Part shown: one piece after another, positions 53,473-62,444 of the stretch
Layout of the letters: each line of letters starts with the position of its first letter
Position numbering within the stretch: position 1 is the first letter of the stretch
Assembly: GCF_002224125.1 (NCBI RefSeq)
Contig: NZ_NCSM01000054.1
Coordinates: 1-64,000, forward strand
Origin: Streptomyces sp. NBS 14/10
GTDB lineage: Bacteria > Actinomycetota > Actinomycetes > Streptomycetales > Streptomycetaceae
Length of the DNA stretch: 64,000 bases
Direction: 5' to 3'
Translations under genes and position numbers: made by a program
Notes under the pieces: model-generated
The model's database searches: none
Seen by the model: the letters and a program-made list of their open reading frames with translations, nothing else
Told to the model about the DNA's origin: nothing

Positions 53473-54315
53473 TCACCAGATGTCCGGGGTCGGGACCGCC
53501 TGGCCGAAGTCGCCGATCCGCAGCGCGTCGGTGGGTATCGCCCAGTGCATCCAGCCGCCGTCGCCGCCGATGGACCACTCTTCGTGCCCGGACAGCTGGA
53601 GCAGATGGTGGTAGCGGTTCGGGTCCTTGCCGAACGGCACCATCGGCGAGCTGCCGGTGGGGAACTGGGGCCGGCCGAAGGCCATGTCCTCGGAGTCGAC
53701 CGCGCCCGGCCGCTCCGACCACTCGGTGAGCTGATTCTCCACATGGTTGCCGGGCATGGCCCTGGCCATGTCGTCGGCGTCGGGCCCCACATCGAAGCCG
53801 TTCCAGGCGGGATCCCAGGTGTCGGGGAACGCGAACCCGGGCTTCGCCGCCCACGGGATCGGCTCGAAGACGCTCGACCGGGCGGGCGGGTCCGTCTCGA
53901 CGGCGTGTGCGAAGCGGGCCGGGATGACGCAGCTCACCTCGGCCCCGTAGTGGCTGTATTTCTGCATCAGGTCGTAGGAAACGGGGTCGTGCTGCTCGGA
54001 TTCGGTGTCGAGAAAGAAGAAGTTGAGCAAGCCCGTCCCGGCGGGGAGGACACCGCCGAGCCAGGGGGAGAGGGTGTCGGCGTCGAGGACGGCGATCAGG
54101 CTCAGCGGAAAGCCGTCACAGGTCGGCCAGGGAGTGCCCGGTTCGAGCATCGCTCTGCCCCCGAAACGACTGTGCCCGGCGGCCTCCCCGGGGTTCTCGG
54201 CCTCGGTGAGCGCGAAACCCGGCCGGGCCAAGTCGACGTAGCGGGCGGCGAGTTCCGGGCCCAGGCGCTCGGCGCAGAAATCACGAAGGGCGGAGAGTGT
54301 GCTCTCTGGATCCAT
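53473..54315 (-). CDS. DUF1963 (YwqG-like) protein
   Basis: 280-aa soluble protein of the DUF1963 family. It has GHSRFGGRAMLEPGTPWPTCDG near residue 47, PLSLIAVLD, and the terminal HHLLQLSGHEEWSIGGDGGWMHW. The family function is unknown, but members often occur in toxin-immunity neighbourhoods; no toxin gene is evident here. ATG 54315 chosen. Confidence 0.85.
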   Translation of the reverse strand: MDPESTLSALRDFCAERLGPELAARYVDLARPGFALTEAENPGEAAGHSRFGGRAMLEPGTPWPTCDGFPLSLIAVLDADTLSPWLGGVLPAGTGLLNFFFLDTESEQHDPVSYDLMQKYSHYGAEVSCVIPARFAHAVETDPPARSSVFEPIPWAAKPGFAFPDTWDPAWNGFDVGPDADDMARAMPGNHVENQLTEWSERPGAVDSEDMAFGRPQFPTGSSPMVPFGKDPNRYHHLLQLSGHEEWSIGGDGGWMHWAIPTDALRIGDFGQAVPTPDIW

Positions 54316-54509
54316 GGCCGCATTCAAACACCCGCCCCCGACAGGCCGCCCGCGCCCGGGGGCTCACGGCGCGGCGAGGTGTCCCTGGCCGGAGTCGGCG
54401 CATCGCGGGGGTACGCCACCGGCGACGGCCAGGGCGCGCCGCCGGCGTGACGTTCGTACGGGCGCCCCTGACCGCGCGGGCGGACGCGCCGGCCGTGAGA
54501 ATGTGCCCC

Positions 54510-54818
54510 ATGCTCCCTCACCACCTGCGCTTCTTCTTCGAAGCCGGCGTCCCGCACACCCCGCTGTGGCCGGACGACGTCGACAGCCCGTACGGCTCCC
54601 CCTGCGAGCTGGAACGACTGCCGATCAGCCCCGCCACCCAGGCCGAATTGGCGAGGCTGTGCGAGTGGTACCAGTCGTCCCTCGACTGGGATCACCCACC
54701 GGACCCGTCCCCGTGGCCCCAAGAGGAATGGGACCGGTTCAGACAGCAGGCGGACGCGGCATTGGCTGCCCTGCGCCGGGAGTTGGGCGACGAATGGACG
54801 GTCGAGGACCGACGCTGA
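54510..54818 (+). CDS. Small hypothetical protein
   Basis: 102-aa acidic protein rich in Trp and Pro (FFFEAGVPHTPLWPDDVDSP, DWDHPPDPSPWPQEEWDRF) ending in a helix (QQADAALAALRRELGDEW). No family recognised. ATG 54510, or 54501 adding three residues. Confidence 0.65.
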   Translation: MLPHHLRFFFEAGVPHTPLWPDDVDSPYGSPCELERLPISPATQAELARLCEWYQSSLDWDHPPDPSPWPQEEWDRFRQQADAALAALRRELGDEWTVEDRR

Positions 54819-54901
54819 CCGGCCACCCCGCGGCCGACCGGCGGCTGAGCCCGCCCGGGTCACCGTCGCCCGCTGGTGGGTCGCGAGTAGGATCGGGACT
54901 C

Positions 54902-55846
54902 ATGCCCCTGAGCATGAGCGACGTGGACCGGTTCGAGGCCTCCAGGTTCCGTCTGGAGGCGATCGCCTATCGCCTCCTCGGTTCCGCGAGCGAGGCCGAG
55001 GACGCCGTGCAGGAGGCGTTTCTGCGCTGGCAGGCCGCCGACGTCGACCGTATCGAGGTCCCCGAGGCCTGGCTGACGAAGGTCCTCACCAATCTGTGCC
55101 TCAACCAGCTCACTTCGGCCCGCGCGCGGCGCGAGACCTATGTGGGGCAATGGCTCCCCGAGCCGCTGCTCGCCGGGGACGTGATGCTGGGCCCGGCCGA
55201 CACCGCCGAGCAGCGCGAATCGGTTTCGTACGCGGTCCTCACGCTCATGGAGCGCCTGTCCCCCAACGAGCGGGCGGTGTACGTGCTGCGGGAGGCATTC
55301 GACTACCCGCACCGGGAGATCGCCGAGATCCTGGACATCACCGAGGCGTCCAGCCAGCAGATCTTCCACCGCGCCAAGAAGCATGTCGCGGACGGCCAGG
55401 CCCGTACCGAGGTCGACGAGGCCGCCGCCCGGCGGATCGTCGAGGAGTTCCTGGCGGCCGCCACCAGCGGCCGGCCCGAGCCGTTGGTGCGGCTGCTCAC
55501 CCAGGACGCCGTCGCGATCGGTGACGGCGGTGGGAAGATCCCGGCCCGCACCAAGGCGTTCGAGGGCGCCGTCGCGGTCGCGAAGTTCATGTGGGGCCTG
55601 TTCAAACCCGGCAAGGCCAAGCGCGATCTGGTGGGTGGATCGATCGAGGTCTACGCCACGACCGCCAATGGCGACCCCGCCGTCGTGGGGGTCGTCGACG
55701 GCCAGGTCGTCGGTGTCCTGTGTCTGGAGGTCACGGCCGAGGGCATCGCCGCGTTCCGTAACCAGGTCAACCCCGACAAGCTCGAACGTGCGAGCGAGCA
55801 GTGGGCGGCCGTCGACCACGGGGAACCTCTGCTCAACGCCTTCTGA
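54902..55846 (+). CDS. ECF41-type sigma factor with SnoaL-like C-terminal domain
   Basis: 314-aa sigma factor. Regions 2 and 4 (ASEAEDAVQEAFLRWQ; YPHREIAEILDITEASSQQIFHRAKK) are followed by a SnoaL-type domain (about 180-290). The two hallmark motifs of the ECF41 group are present: WLPEP (84-88) and DGGGK (208-212). In this group the C-terminal domain replaces a separate anti-sigma factor, and the target is often the neighbouring oxidoreductase gene. That is the case here, 139 bases downstream. Confidence 0.92.
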   Translation: MPLSMSDVDRFEASRFRLEAIAYRLLGSASEAEDAVQEAFLRWQAADVDRIEVPEAWLTKVLTNLCLNQLTSARARRETYVGQWLPEPLLAGDVMLGPADTAEQRESVSYAVLTLMERLSPNERAVYVLREAFDYPHREIAEILDITEASSQQIFHRAKKHVADGQARTEVDEAAARRIVEEFLAAATSGRPEPLVRLLTQDAVAIGDGGGKIPARTKAFEGAVAVAKFMWGLFKPGKAKRDLVGGSIEVYATTANGDPAVVGVVDGQVVGVLCLEVTAEGIAAFRNQVNPDKLERASEQWAAVDHGEPLLNAF

Positions 55847-55879
55847 CTTCCTGACCTTCTGACCTGACCTCCTGGCCGG

Positions 55880-55895
55880 TGTGAGGTGCTTCACA
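55880..55895. promoter_or_regulatory. TGTGA-N6-TCACA palindrome
   Basis: Exact match to the general CRP/FNR-family half-site pattern, 90 bases upstream of the flavoprotein start. Partial match to the Streptomyces Crp box (GTG-N6-GNCAC). Confidence 0.5.
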
Positions 55896-55985
55896 TCGGA
55901 ACCCTGTCAGGAAACGGCGGGCCGCCCGGTTCAAGGGGCGACTCGCTGAAGACAGGAACGGACAGGAACAGACAGGAGCAAGGAC

Positions 55986-57194
55986 ATGCAGCACCGCATC
56001 GTCGTCCTCGGAGCCGGATACACCGGAGCCAGCGCCGCCGGGCGCCTCGCCAAGCGGCTGGACCGCGAGGACGTCACCATCACCCTCGTCAACGCCGAGC
56101 CCGACTTCGTCGAGCGCGTCCGGATGCACCAGCTGGCGGTCGGCCAGGACCTCAAGCCCCGGCCCTTCGGTGAGATGTTCGCGGGCACGGGCGTCGAGCT
56201 GAAGCTCGCGAGGGTCACCGGCGTCGACGTCGACCGTAAGACCGTCGCCGTCATCGACGCGAACGGCGCGAACGGCGCGAACGGCGCCGAGGAAGAGGAA
56301 CTGGAGTACGACACCCTCGTATACGCCCTCGGCAGCGGCTGGAACGACCAGGGCGTCCCCGGCACCGCCGAGCACGCCCATGAGGTCGCCGGCCGCCCCG
56401 GAGCGCTCCAGTTGCGCGAGCGCTTGGCCCGCCTGGACGCCGGACAGTCCGTGGTCGTCGTCGGCGGCGGCCTCACCGGTCTGGAGGCCGCGACCGAGAT
56501 CGCCGAGGCCCGCCCGGACCTCGCCGTCGCCCTCGCCGCCCGCGGCGGCCTCGGCGACTGGCTCTCGCCCAAGGGCCGCCGGCATGTGCGGAAGGTCTTC
56601 GACAGGCTCGGCATCACCGTGCACGAGCACAGCGCCGTCACCGGCGTCGAGGCCGACCGCGTCGCCACCGCCGACGGCAAGGCCATCCCGGCCGCGGTCA
56701 CCGTGTGGACCACCGGCTTCGCGGTCCACCCGATCGCGAAGGCCACCACCCTGGAGGCCACCGACACCGGCCAGATCGTGGTCGACGGGACCATGCGCTC
56801 GGTCTCGCACCCGGATGTGTACGCCGTCGGTGACGCGGCCATGGTGATGGGCCCCGGCGACAAGCCGCTGCGGATGTCGTGCGCCTCGGGCGTCCCCACC
56901 GCGTGGCAGGCCGCCGACGCCATCGCGGCGCGCCTGACCGGCGGGAAGCTCCCGAACGTGTCGCCCCGCTACTTCAACCAGTGCATCTCGCTGGGCCGCA
57001 AGGAAGGCGTGATCCAGTACGTCACCGCCGACGACCGCGCCGTCCGGGCGGCCCTGACCGGACGGCTCGCCGCCGTCTACAAGGAGCTGGTCTGCAAAAG
57101 CGCGGCCTGGGGCGTCGCCAACCCGACGCTCGGGATGCCGACCCGGCGCCGCCGCGTCGTACGGGAGCGGGCCCAGGTGGCATCGGCGTTCTGA
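55986..57194 (+). CDS. NDH-2-like FAD-dependent oxidoreductase
   Basis: 402-aa pyridine nucleotide-disulfide-type flavoprotein resembling type II NADH dehydrogenases. First FAD loop GAGYTGASAAGRL (9-21), NAD loop VVVVGGGLTGLEAA (about 157-170), and the C-terminal FAD motif VYAVGDAAMV. An in-frame nine-base duplication gives ANGANGANGA at about 94-103. ATG 55986 has AGGAGCAAGG. Likely target of the ECF41 sigma factor. Confidence 0.88.
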   Translation: MQHRIVVLGAGYTGASAAGRLAKRLDREDVTITLVNAEPDFVERVRMHQLAVGQDLKPRPFGEMFAGTGVELKLARVTGVDVDRKTVAVIDANGANGANGAEEEELEYDTLVYALGSGWNDQGVPGTAEHAHEVAGRPGALQLRERLARLDAGQSVVVVGGGLTGLEAATEIAEARPDLAVALAARGGLGDWLSPKGRRHVRKVFDRLGITVHEHSAVTGVEADRVATADGKAIPAAVTVWTTGFAVHPIAKATTLEATDTGQIVVDGTMRSVSHPDVYAVGDAAMVMGPGDKPLRMSCASGVPTAWQAADAIAARLTGGKLPNVSPRYFNQCISLGRKEGVIQYVTADDRAVRAALTGRLAAVYKELVCKSAAWGVANPTLGMPTRRRRVVRERAQVASAF

Positions 57195-57219
57195 AGGGCG
57201 GTGGTCCGAAGGCTCCCGG

Positions 57220-58164
57220 CTACCGAAGGGCGCCGTGGAAGCAGGTCTCTCCGTCGATCCGGACCGGCCGGCCGGGCGGCAGGGGCGGGTCCAAGGGCTC
57301 GCCTTCCGGAAGCCCCGACCAGTCGATGAGGAACGACGAGTCCAGGGGCTCGGCCGGGAAACGGGTGATGGGCTGTCCCGGTCGGTGGATCTCCAGGGTC
57401 AGCTTCAGCATGGTCGGGAGGTCTTCAGGGTCGAAGCCCCCGTTGTCGCAGGATTTCAGGGTCTCGTCGGCGTCGCGCCGCGCGGCGTCGACGGACCCGA
57501 AAACGCACGCTATCGAGGACCACTCCGAGTTGCTGATCCGGGCGTCTTCGCGGACCAGGGCGAACGCGTAGCGGTCCGGGGACTCGGTGCCGTCGAAGTC
57601 GTCCTCCTCGGGCACGTCTTCGCCGAGTTCGCCGAGTTCGGCGAGGCTGTCGCGCGCGACATGGTCCCCCGGGTCGCGCCGCAGCGCTTCGGCGTACGCG
57701 GCGACGGCGCCGTCCCGGTCGCCGGACCAGCACAGGGCGTGGCCCAGCTGAAGGGGTACGAGAGGGTCGCCGGGGTCGGCGTCCAGGGCGGCCCGGGCCG
57801 TCTCGACCGCCCGGGCGGCGAACTCCTCGCTGAGGCCGTCCTCGTCGTACTCCTCCATGTCGCCCAGCCATGGCCCGTCGTCCCCGTCCGTCCAGGACCA
57901 GTCGCAGGACAGCTCCTCAAGGACGCACCGCTGCAGGGCCAGCCCCGCTGTCGTCGAGCGTCCCACGGCGACGGTGGCGGCGGTCTCCGCGTCGTCGGCG
58001 CTCAGCTGCCGCGCGACGGCGTCGTAGCAGCGGGTCGCCTCCGCGAGCAGGTGCGGGACCGTGTCCGTGTCTGTCTCGGCGCCGTACGACAGCCGCTCAC
58101 TGCTCTCGAGGAGCAGCGAACCGGCCTTGATCAGCAGAGCGTTCGTCGCGTCATCGTCGGTCAT
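57220..58164 (-). CDS. TPR-like protein, paralogue 1
   Basis: 314-aa acidic protein. A central TPR-like unit (PLQLGHALCWSGDRDGAVAAYAEALRRDPGDHVARD; about 140-175, quoted only to locate it by ends PLQLGHALC and DHVARD) lies between helical N-terminal and mixed C-terminal parts. Closely related to the gene at 60174, including the promoter (TAACGT eight bases before the ATG) and the 3' end, where nucleotide identity is very high. No Shine-Dalgarno; probably leaderless. Function unknown. Confidence 0.78.
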   Translation of the reverse strand: MTDDDATNALLIKAGSLLLESSERLSYGAETDTDTVPHLLAEATRCYDAVARQLSADDAETAATVAVGRSTTAGLALQRCVLEELSCDWSWTDGDDGPWLGDMEEYDEDGLSEEFAARAVETARAALDADPGDPLVPLQLGHALCWSGDRDGAVAAYAEALRRDPGDHVARDSLAELGELGEDVPEEDDFDGTESPDRYAFALVREDARISNSEWSSIACVFGSVDAARRDADETLKSCDNGGFDPEDLPTMLKLTLEIHRPGQPITRFPAEPLDSSFLIDWSGLPEGEPLDPPLPPGRPVRIDGETCFHGALR

Positions 58165-58175
58165 GCACCGGCACG

Positions 58176-58727
58176 TTACTGCTCCGTGGCGGCGTGCCGT
58201 GCTGTGGCGTGGACGAGGCTGTGTTCGATCCGGGTCAGGGCGTCGATGGCCTCGGTCTGCTGGTCGGGGGTCAGGCTGTCGGCGACGGAGCTTTCGAGTT
58301 CGGCCCAGACCTCCTCGACCTGGCGGCGCAGGGCGAGGCTGGCGGTGGTGGGTTCGATGATGAAGGCGCGTTTGTCGGTGGCGCAGGGGTGGCGGCGGAC
58401 GAAGCCGGCGTGTTCGAGGCGCCGGATGGTACGGGTCATGGTGGCCGCGTCGGAGCCGAGCAGGCGCACCAGATCGGCCTGGCGCTGGGGGCCGAGGTCC
58501 CACAGCTGCATCATGACCAGCTCCTGGCCGGGGTGGAGGCCGACGCGGCGCAGCAGCTGCGCGGCGAGCATGCGGTGCAGCCGGGCGACGCGGAAGATCG
58601 CGTGGGTCATGGCGCCGGCCTGGACGGAGGGCGGCATCGGCATCTCGGCCGTTGCCGCGGCTTCGGCCGCGGCTTCGGCGGAGGCGTCGGCCGACCGGCT
58701 GCCGGACGTGTCCTTCGGCTGACTCAT
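58176..58727 (-). CDS. MarR-family regulator
   Basis: 183-aa regulator. An Ala-rich disordered N-terminus (about 30 residues) precedes a MarR domain: LLRRVGLHPGQELVMMQLWDLGP, the recognition helix LVRLLGSDAATMTRTIRRLEHAGFVRR and wing. Divergent from an ene-reductase gene, whose expression it probably represses until an electrophile or phenolic ligand binds. The ribosome site lies in a duplicated 12-bp element (58728-58751). Confidence 0.9.
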   Translation of the reverse strand: MSQPKDTSGSRSADASAEAAAEAAATAEMPMPPSVQAGAMTHAIFRVARLHRMLAAQLLRRVGLHPGQELVMMQLWDLGPQRQADLVRLLGSDAATMTRTIRRLEHAGFVRRHPCATDKRAFIIEPTTASLALRRQVEEVWAELESSVADSLTPDQQTEAIDALTRIEHSLVHATARHAATEQ

Positions 58728-58783
58728 ACGTCCCTCGCTACGTCCCTTGCTGCGATCTGTAGCTGCTCGAGCAGGGACGAGCC

Positions 58784-58803
58784 TATCGCGCTCGATGTCG
58801 ATA
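58784..58803. promoter_or_regulatory. Candidate MarR operator
   Basis: TATCG-N10-CGATA with a central TCGA, in the divergent MarR/ene-reductase interval. A 12-bp perfect palindrome CTGCTCGAGCAG lies nearby at 58763-58774. Confidence 0.5.
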
Positions 58804-58959
58804 CGGCGGTGAGTCCATGTGCGTTGTAGGTCGCGGTAGAGCGGGGTGGATGGTGACGCAGCTCACAGCTGTGCGGGAATGCCCTGCCGGGATTTATTTG
58901 TTCGGACAGGCAATGGCGCTGCACCGCGCGGCGCCCCTCCGTGACCAAGGAATGTGATC

Positions 58960-60030
58960 ATGGCGACGGCATTCGATCCGTACCACCTGGGCGGCAAGCC
59001 CCTGGCCAACCGCATCGTGATGGCCCCGATGACCCGCAGCCGTGCGTACGGCCCCGGGGCGACCCCGACGGACCTGATGGCGACCTACTACGCGCAGCGG
59101 GCAGGCGCCGGGCTGATCGTCACCGAGGGCACCCAGCCCTCGGTGGTCGGGCAGGGCTACCCCGACACCCCGGGCTTGCACTCCACGGAGCAGGTCGCGG
59201 CCTGGCGCAAGGTGACCGACGCCGTGCACGACGAGGGCGGGGTGATCTTCGCGCAGCTGATGCACACCGGCCGTATCGGCCACCCCAGCCTGCTGCCGGA
59301 CGACCAACTGCCGGTCGGCCCCTCCGCGGTGGCGCCGAAGGGGCAGGTGTTCACCCACGAGGGCCCCAAGGACTTCGTCACCCCCAAGGAACTGACCGAG
59401 GCCGAGATCGCCCGGACCGTCGACGAATTCGCCACCGCGGCACGCAACGCGGTGGCCGCCGGGTTCGACGGCGTGGAGATCCACGGCGCCAACGGCTACC
59501 TGGTCCACCAGTTCCTCGCCCCCAACGCCAACCGGCGCACCGACGGCTGGGGCGGCTCGGTCGACGGCCGTATCCGCTTCGCCGTCGAGGTGGCGACCGC
59601 GGTGGCCCAGGCCATCGGCGGCGAGAAGGTGGGCTTCCGCATCTCGCCCGGCAACCCGTACAACGACATCGCCGAGGACGACCTCCAGGAGACCTACGGC
59701 GCCCTGGTGGCGCGGCTGGCCCCGCTGGGCCTCGCCTATCTGCACCAGCTGGAGGCCCCGGGCGTACGTGACCTGGTCCTCCGCCTGCGCAAGGAGTGGC
59801 CCGGCACCTTCATCCTCAACCCGTTCACCGGCACCGACCCGACCGGCCCGGAAGAGCTGGGTCTGGTGGAGGACGGCACGGCGGACCTGATCGCCTACGG
59901 CGCGCTGTACCTGGCCAACCCCGACCTCCCGGCCCGCCTCGCCGCCGGCGGCCCGTTCAACACCCCCGACCCCACCACCTCCTTCGGTGGCGACCACCGC
60001 GGCTACACCGACTACCCCACCCTCGGCTGA
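58960..60030 (+). CDS. Old yellow enzyme-type alkene reductase
   Basis: 356-aa FMN-dependent ene-reductase that reduces activated C=C bonds using NAD(P)H. Substrate-binding H175 and N178 in IHGANGYL, the FMN region NRIVMAPMTRSRA, QLMHTGRIGHP, and GFRISPGNPYND place it in the NemA/OYE group. ATG 58960 has an AAGGAA site. Probably controlled by the divergent MarR regulator. Confidence 0.94.
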   Translation: MATAFDPYHLGGKPLANRIVMAPMTRSRAYGPGATPTDLMATYYAQRAGAGLIVTEGTQPSVVGQGYPDTPGLHSTEQVAAWRKVTDAVHDEGGVIFAQLMHTGRIGHPSLLPDDQLPVGPSAVAPKGQVFTHEGPKDFVTPKELTEAEIARTVDEFATAARNAVAAGFDGVEIHGANGYLVHQFLAPNANRRTDGWGGSVDGRIRFAVEVATAVAQAIGGEKVGFRISPGNPYNDIAEDDLQETYGALVARLAPLGLAYLHQLEAPGVRDLVLRLRKEWPGTFILNPFTGTDPTGPEELGLVEDGTADLIAYGALYLANPDLPARLAAGGPFNTPDPTTSFGGDHRGYTDYPTLG

Positions 60031-60173
60031 TACCTGCCCGAACAGCTAAGCGTGTCGTGCGCGGCGGGCGCCCGCTGGGTGGTCGGCCACCCCGGAGCGG
60101 AACACCCTCGGGCGCCCGCACCGCCGCGGCACGGCGCCGACGGACACGGCTACGGCTGTGGCTACGGCTATGG

Positions 60174-61136
60174 CTATGACCACACCAGACCGCCGTGGAA
60201 ACAGGTCCGGCCGTCGATCCGGACCGGTCGGCCGGGCGGCAGGGGCGGGTCCAGGGGCTCGCCCTCCGGGATGGCCGACCAGTCGATGAGGAAGGGGCCG
60301 CTGCGGGGCTCGGCCGGGACGTGGGCGATGAGGTCGTAGCAGGTGACCGGCTGCCCGGGGTGGTGGATTTCCAGGGTCAGCCTCAGCATCTCGGCGAGCT
60401 CTTCTCGGCTGAGATCCGCGTCGGCAAGGCCCTTGAGGACCGCGTCGGCGTCGCGCCGCGCGGCGGCGACCGTGCCGGAGGCGAGCGCGATGGAGGACCA
60501 TCCCCAGCTCGCGTTCCCGGCCTCTGCGCGGATCAAGGCGAACGCGTAGCGGCCCGGGGACGGGGACCCGGTGCCGTCGAAGTCGTCGTCCTCGAGCACC
60601 TCTTCGCCCAGCTCGGCGAGCCTGTCGCGTGCGACGTGGTCCTCCGGATCGCGCCTAAGCACCTCGGTGTACGCGGCGACCGCGCCGTCCCGGTCGCCGG
60701 ACCAGCACAGGGCGTGGGCGAGTTGGAGGGGGACCAGGGGGTCGCCTGGGTCGGCGTCCAGGGCCGCGCGGGCCGTCTCGACCGCCCGCGCGAGCAGTGG
60801 CTCGCTGATGCCGTCCTCGTCGAACTCCTGCATATGGCCCAGGTACGGCCCGTCGCTCTCGTCCTCCCACGACCAGTCGCAGTCCAGCTCATCCCAGGCA
60901 CACTGGTGCAGGGCCAGCGACGCTACCGTCGAGCGTCCTACGGCGACGGTGGTGGCGGTCTCCGCGTCATCGGCGCTCAGCTTCCGCGCGACGGCGTCGT
61001 AGCACAGGGACGCCTCCTCGAGCAGGCGCGGGACCCCGTCCGTCTCCGCGTCGTCCATCAGCCGCTCACCGCAGTCGCGGAGCAGCGAACCGGCTTTGAT
61101 CAGCAGCGCGTTCGTCGCGTCATCGTCATCCGCCAT
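60174..61136 (-). CDS. TPR-like protein, paralogue 2
   Basis: 320-aa paralogue of the gene at 57220, with the same layout (DDDATNALLIKAGSLL start, LCWSGDRDGAVAAY repeat, PPGRPVRIDG and TCFHG end). TAACGT (plus-strand ACGTTA 61145-61150) lies eight bases before the ATG, as in paralogue 1. The two copies bracket the MarR/ene-reductase pair. An imperfect GGCTAC/GGCTAT hexamer repeat follows its 3' end (about 60138-60170). Function unknown. Confidence 0.78.
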   Translation of the reverse strand: MADDDDATNALLIKAGSLLRDCGERLMDDAETDGVPRLLEEASLCYDAVARKLSADDAETATTVAVGRSTVASLALHQCAWDELDCDWSWEDESDGPYLGHMQEFDEDGISEPLLARAVETARAALDADPGDPLVPLQLAHALCWSGDRDGAVAAYTEVLRRDPEDHVARDRLAELGEEVLEDDDFDGTGSPSPGRYAFALIRAEAGNASWGWSSIALASGTVAAARRDADAVLKGLADADLSREELAEMLRLTLEIHHPGQPVTCYDLIAHVPAEPRSGPFLIDWSAIPEGEPLDPPLPPGRPVRIDGRTCFHGGLVWS

Positions 61137-61265
61137 GGACCAGCACGTTACTGTTCCCCGCCGTTCCCTGGCTGCCCATGCCCCGACCGTGGCCGGTCAC
61201 CCTCGCGGACTGGCAGGATGGCGCGGACCGCAGAAGCGGACCGCAGAAGTGGGAGGGGCAGGGGC

Positions 61266-61463
61266 ATGACCGTGTTCGTTTTGGCCGGCATCGTCGTGCT
61301 CGCCGTCGGAGGGTGTGTCTGCGTCGTGTGGGCGGCGCGGGGCGGCCCGCGTTGGGTGCGCGCGGCGGCAACCACGACACTGGTGGCGGGCGAGTTGGCG
61401 CGCAAGGCGGGGCGCAAGGACCGGAGCCGGAGCGGCAGCTCGGGCGAGTCATCGGACGAGTAA
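61266..61463 (+). CDS. Small single-pass membrane protein
   Basis: 65-aa protein: one N-terminal transmembrane helix (about 3-23) and a basic, Ser-rich tail. GGGAGGGGCAGGGGC precedes ATG 61266, a strong ribosome site supporting translation. Function unknown. Confidence 0.7.
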   Translation: MTVFVLAGIVVLAVGGCVCVVWAARGGPRWVRAAATTTLVAGELARKAGRKDRSRSGSSGESSDE

Positions 61464-61502
61464 GGGCGCGCGCGAGGGATGGACCTCGCCACGTAAGCCA
61501 CG

Positions 61503-62369
61503 TCAGGCGGTGGAGGTGTTGGCGATGGCGCGCGCCGCGGTGACCACCACCGTGGCGTACGGCATGGTGAAGCCGCCCCCCACCGCGTCGATCGCGGTCC
61601 CCGTGCCCGTCAGCAGTTCCGCCAGCTTGGCCGGTGGCATCTGGCCCGCGTCGCCGCCGGTACGGAGCTGATCCAGCCACTCCTCCCGGGTGTAGGCGCG
61701 CTCCCAGTCGAACCGCCGCTGCTCCGGTTCGCCGAACGCGCCCGTCTGCCGTATCCCGTCGACCGCCCTGGTGAACAGCGCCGAGTAGGGGTCGAGCGCG
61801 GGCTTCGCCCAGGGGTTGCGGGGCGAGTCGGGCAGGACCCGGCGGTAGACCTCGGCGAAGGCTTCCGCGATATCGGGCGAGGGCTGGAACACGTTCCAGA
61901 ACACGGCCAGCCGGCCGCCGGGCCGCAGCGCCTCGGCTGCCTTGGCCGCTCCGGCGACGGGGTCGATCCAGTGCCAGGTCTGGGCGGCGATGACCGCGTC
62001 GAAGGTCCGGCCGGCCGGGTCCCAGGACTCGAAGGCCGCCACCTCGACCTCGAGCCCGCCGCCGTGGAGCCCGCCGCCGCGGCGCGCGAACTCGGCCATA
62101 CGGGCGTCCACATCGACGCCCAGCACCGTGCAGCCGGCCGCCTGGAACTGCCGGGCCGCGATGCCGGTCCCGACGCCGACGTCGAGGACGTCGGGCCTGG
62201 GGGTCGCAGTGGCGATCGCGGCGGTGATCGCTTCCACCATGGCGTCGGGGTAGCGGGGCCGGGCCCGGTCGTAGCGTTCGGCGTCCGAGCCGAACGACTC
62301 CGCCATCTCGCGGGCGTGATGGGGCTCGCGTTGCGCATGAGGGGCTTGCTCGGATTCGTTAGTGGGCAT
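61503..62369 (-). CDS. Class I SAM-dependent methyltransferase
   Basis: 288-aa methyltransferase. Motif I VLDVGVGTGIAARQF (about 61-75), then VLGVDVDARM, AAQTWHWID and LRPGGRLAVFWNV, a UbiE/Trm-like small-molecule group. ATG 62369 lacks a Shine-Dalgarno, but CATAGT lies six bases upstream and the double TetR operator overlaps it, so a repressed leaderless transcript is likely; ATG 62306 (MAESFGSD) is an alternative. Divergent from the TetR gene. Confidence 0.88.
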   Translation of the reverse strand: MPTNESEQAPHAQREPHHAREMAESFGSDAERYDRARPRYPDAMVEAITAAIATATPRPDVLDVGVGTGIAARQFQAAGCTVLGVDVDARMAEFARRGGGLHGGGLEVEVAAFESWDPAGRTFDAVIAAQTWHWIDPVAGAAKAAEALRPGGRLAVFWNVFQPSPDIAEAFAEVYRRVLPDSPRNPWAKPALDPYSALFTRAVDGIRQTGAFGEPEQRRFDWERAYTREEWLDQLRTGGDAGQMPPAKLAELLTGTGTAIDAVGGGFTMPYATVVVTAARAIANTSTA

Positions 62370-62378
62370 GCGCCCACT
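62361..62378. promoter_or_regulatory. TetR operator 1
   Basis: AGTGGGC-N4-GCCCACT perfect inverted repeat overlapping the methyltransferase start codon and -10 region. Confidence 0.8.
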
Positions 62379-62380
62379 AT

Positions 62381-62400
62381 GAGTGGGCGGTTGCCCACTC
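62381..62400. promoter_or_regulatory. TetR operator 2
   Basis: GAGTGGGC-N4-GCCCACTC, 8-bp arms, centred 21 bp (two helical turns) from operator 1. It overlaps the probable -35 region of the TetR promoter, whose -10 is TACAGT at 62411-62416. Confidence 0.8.
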
Positions 62401-62444
62401 GTCAACCGGGTACAGTCCCCCGAGGTGAGAAGGAGGTGCGGTCC

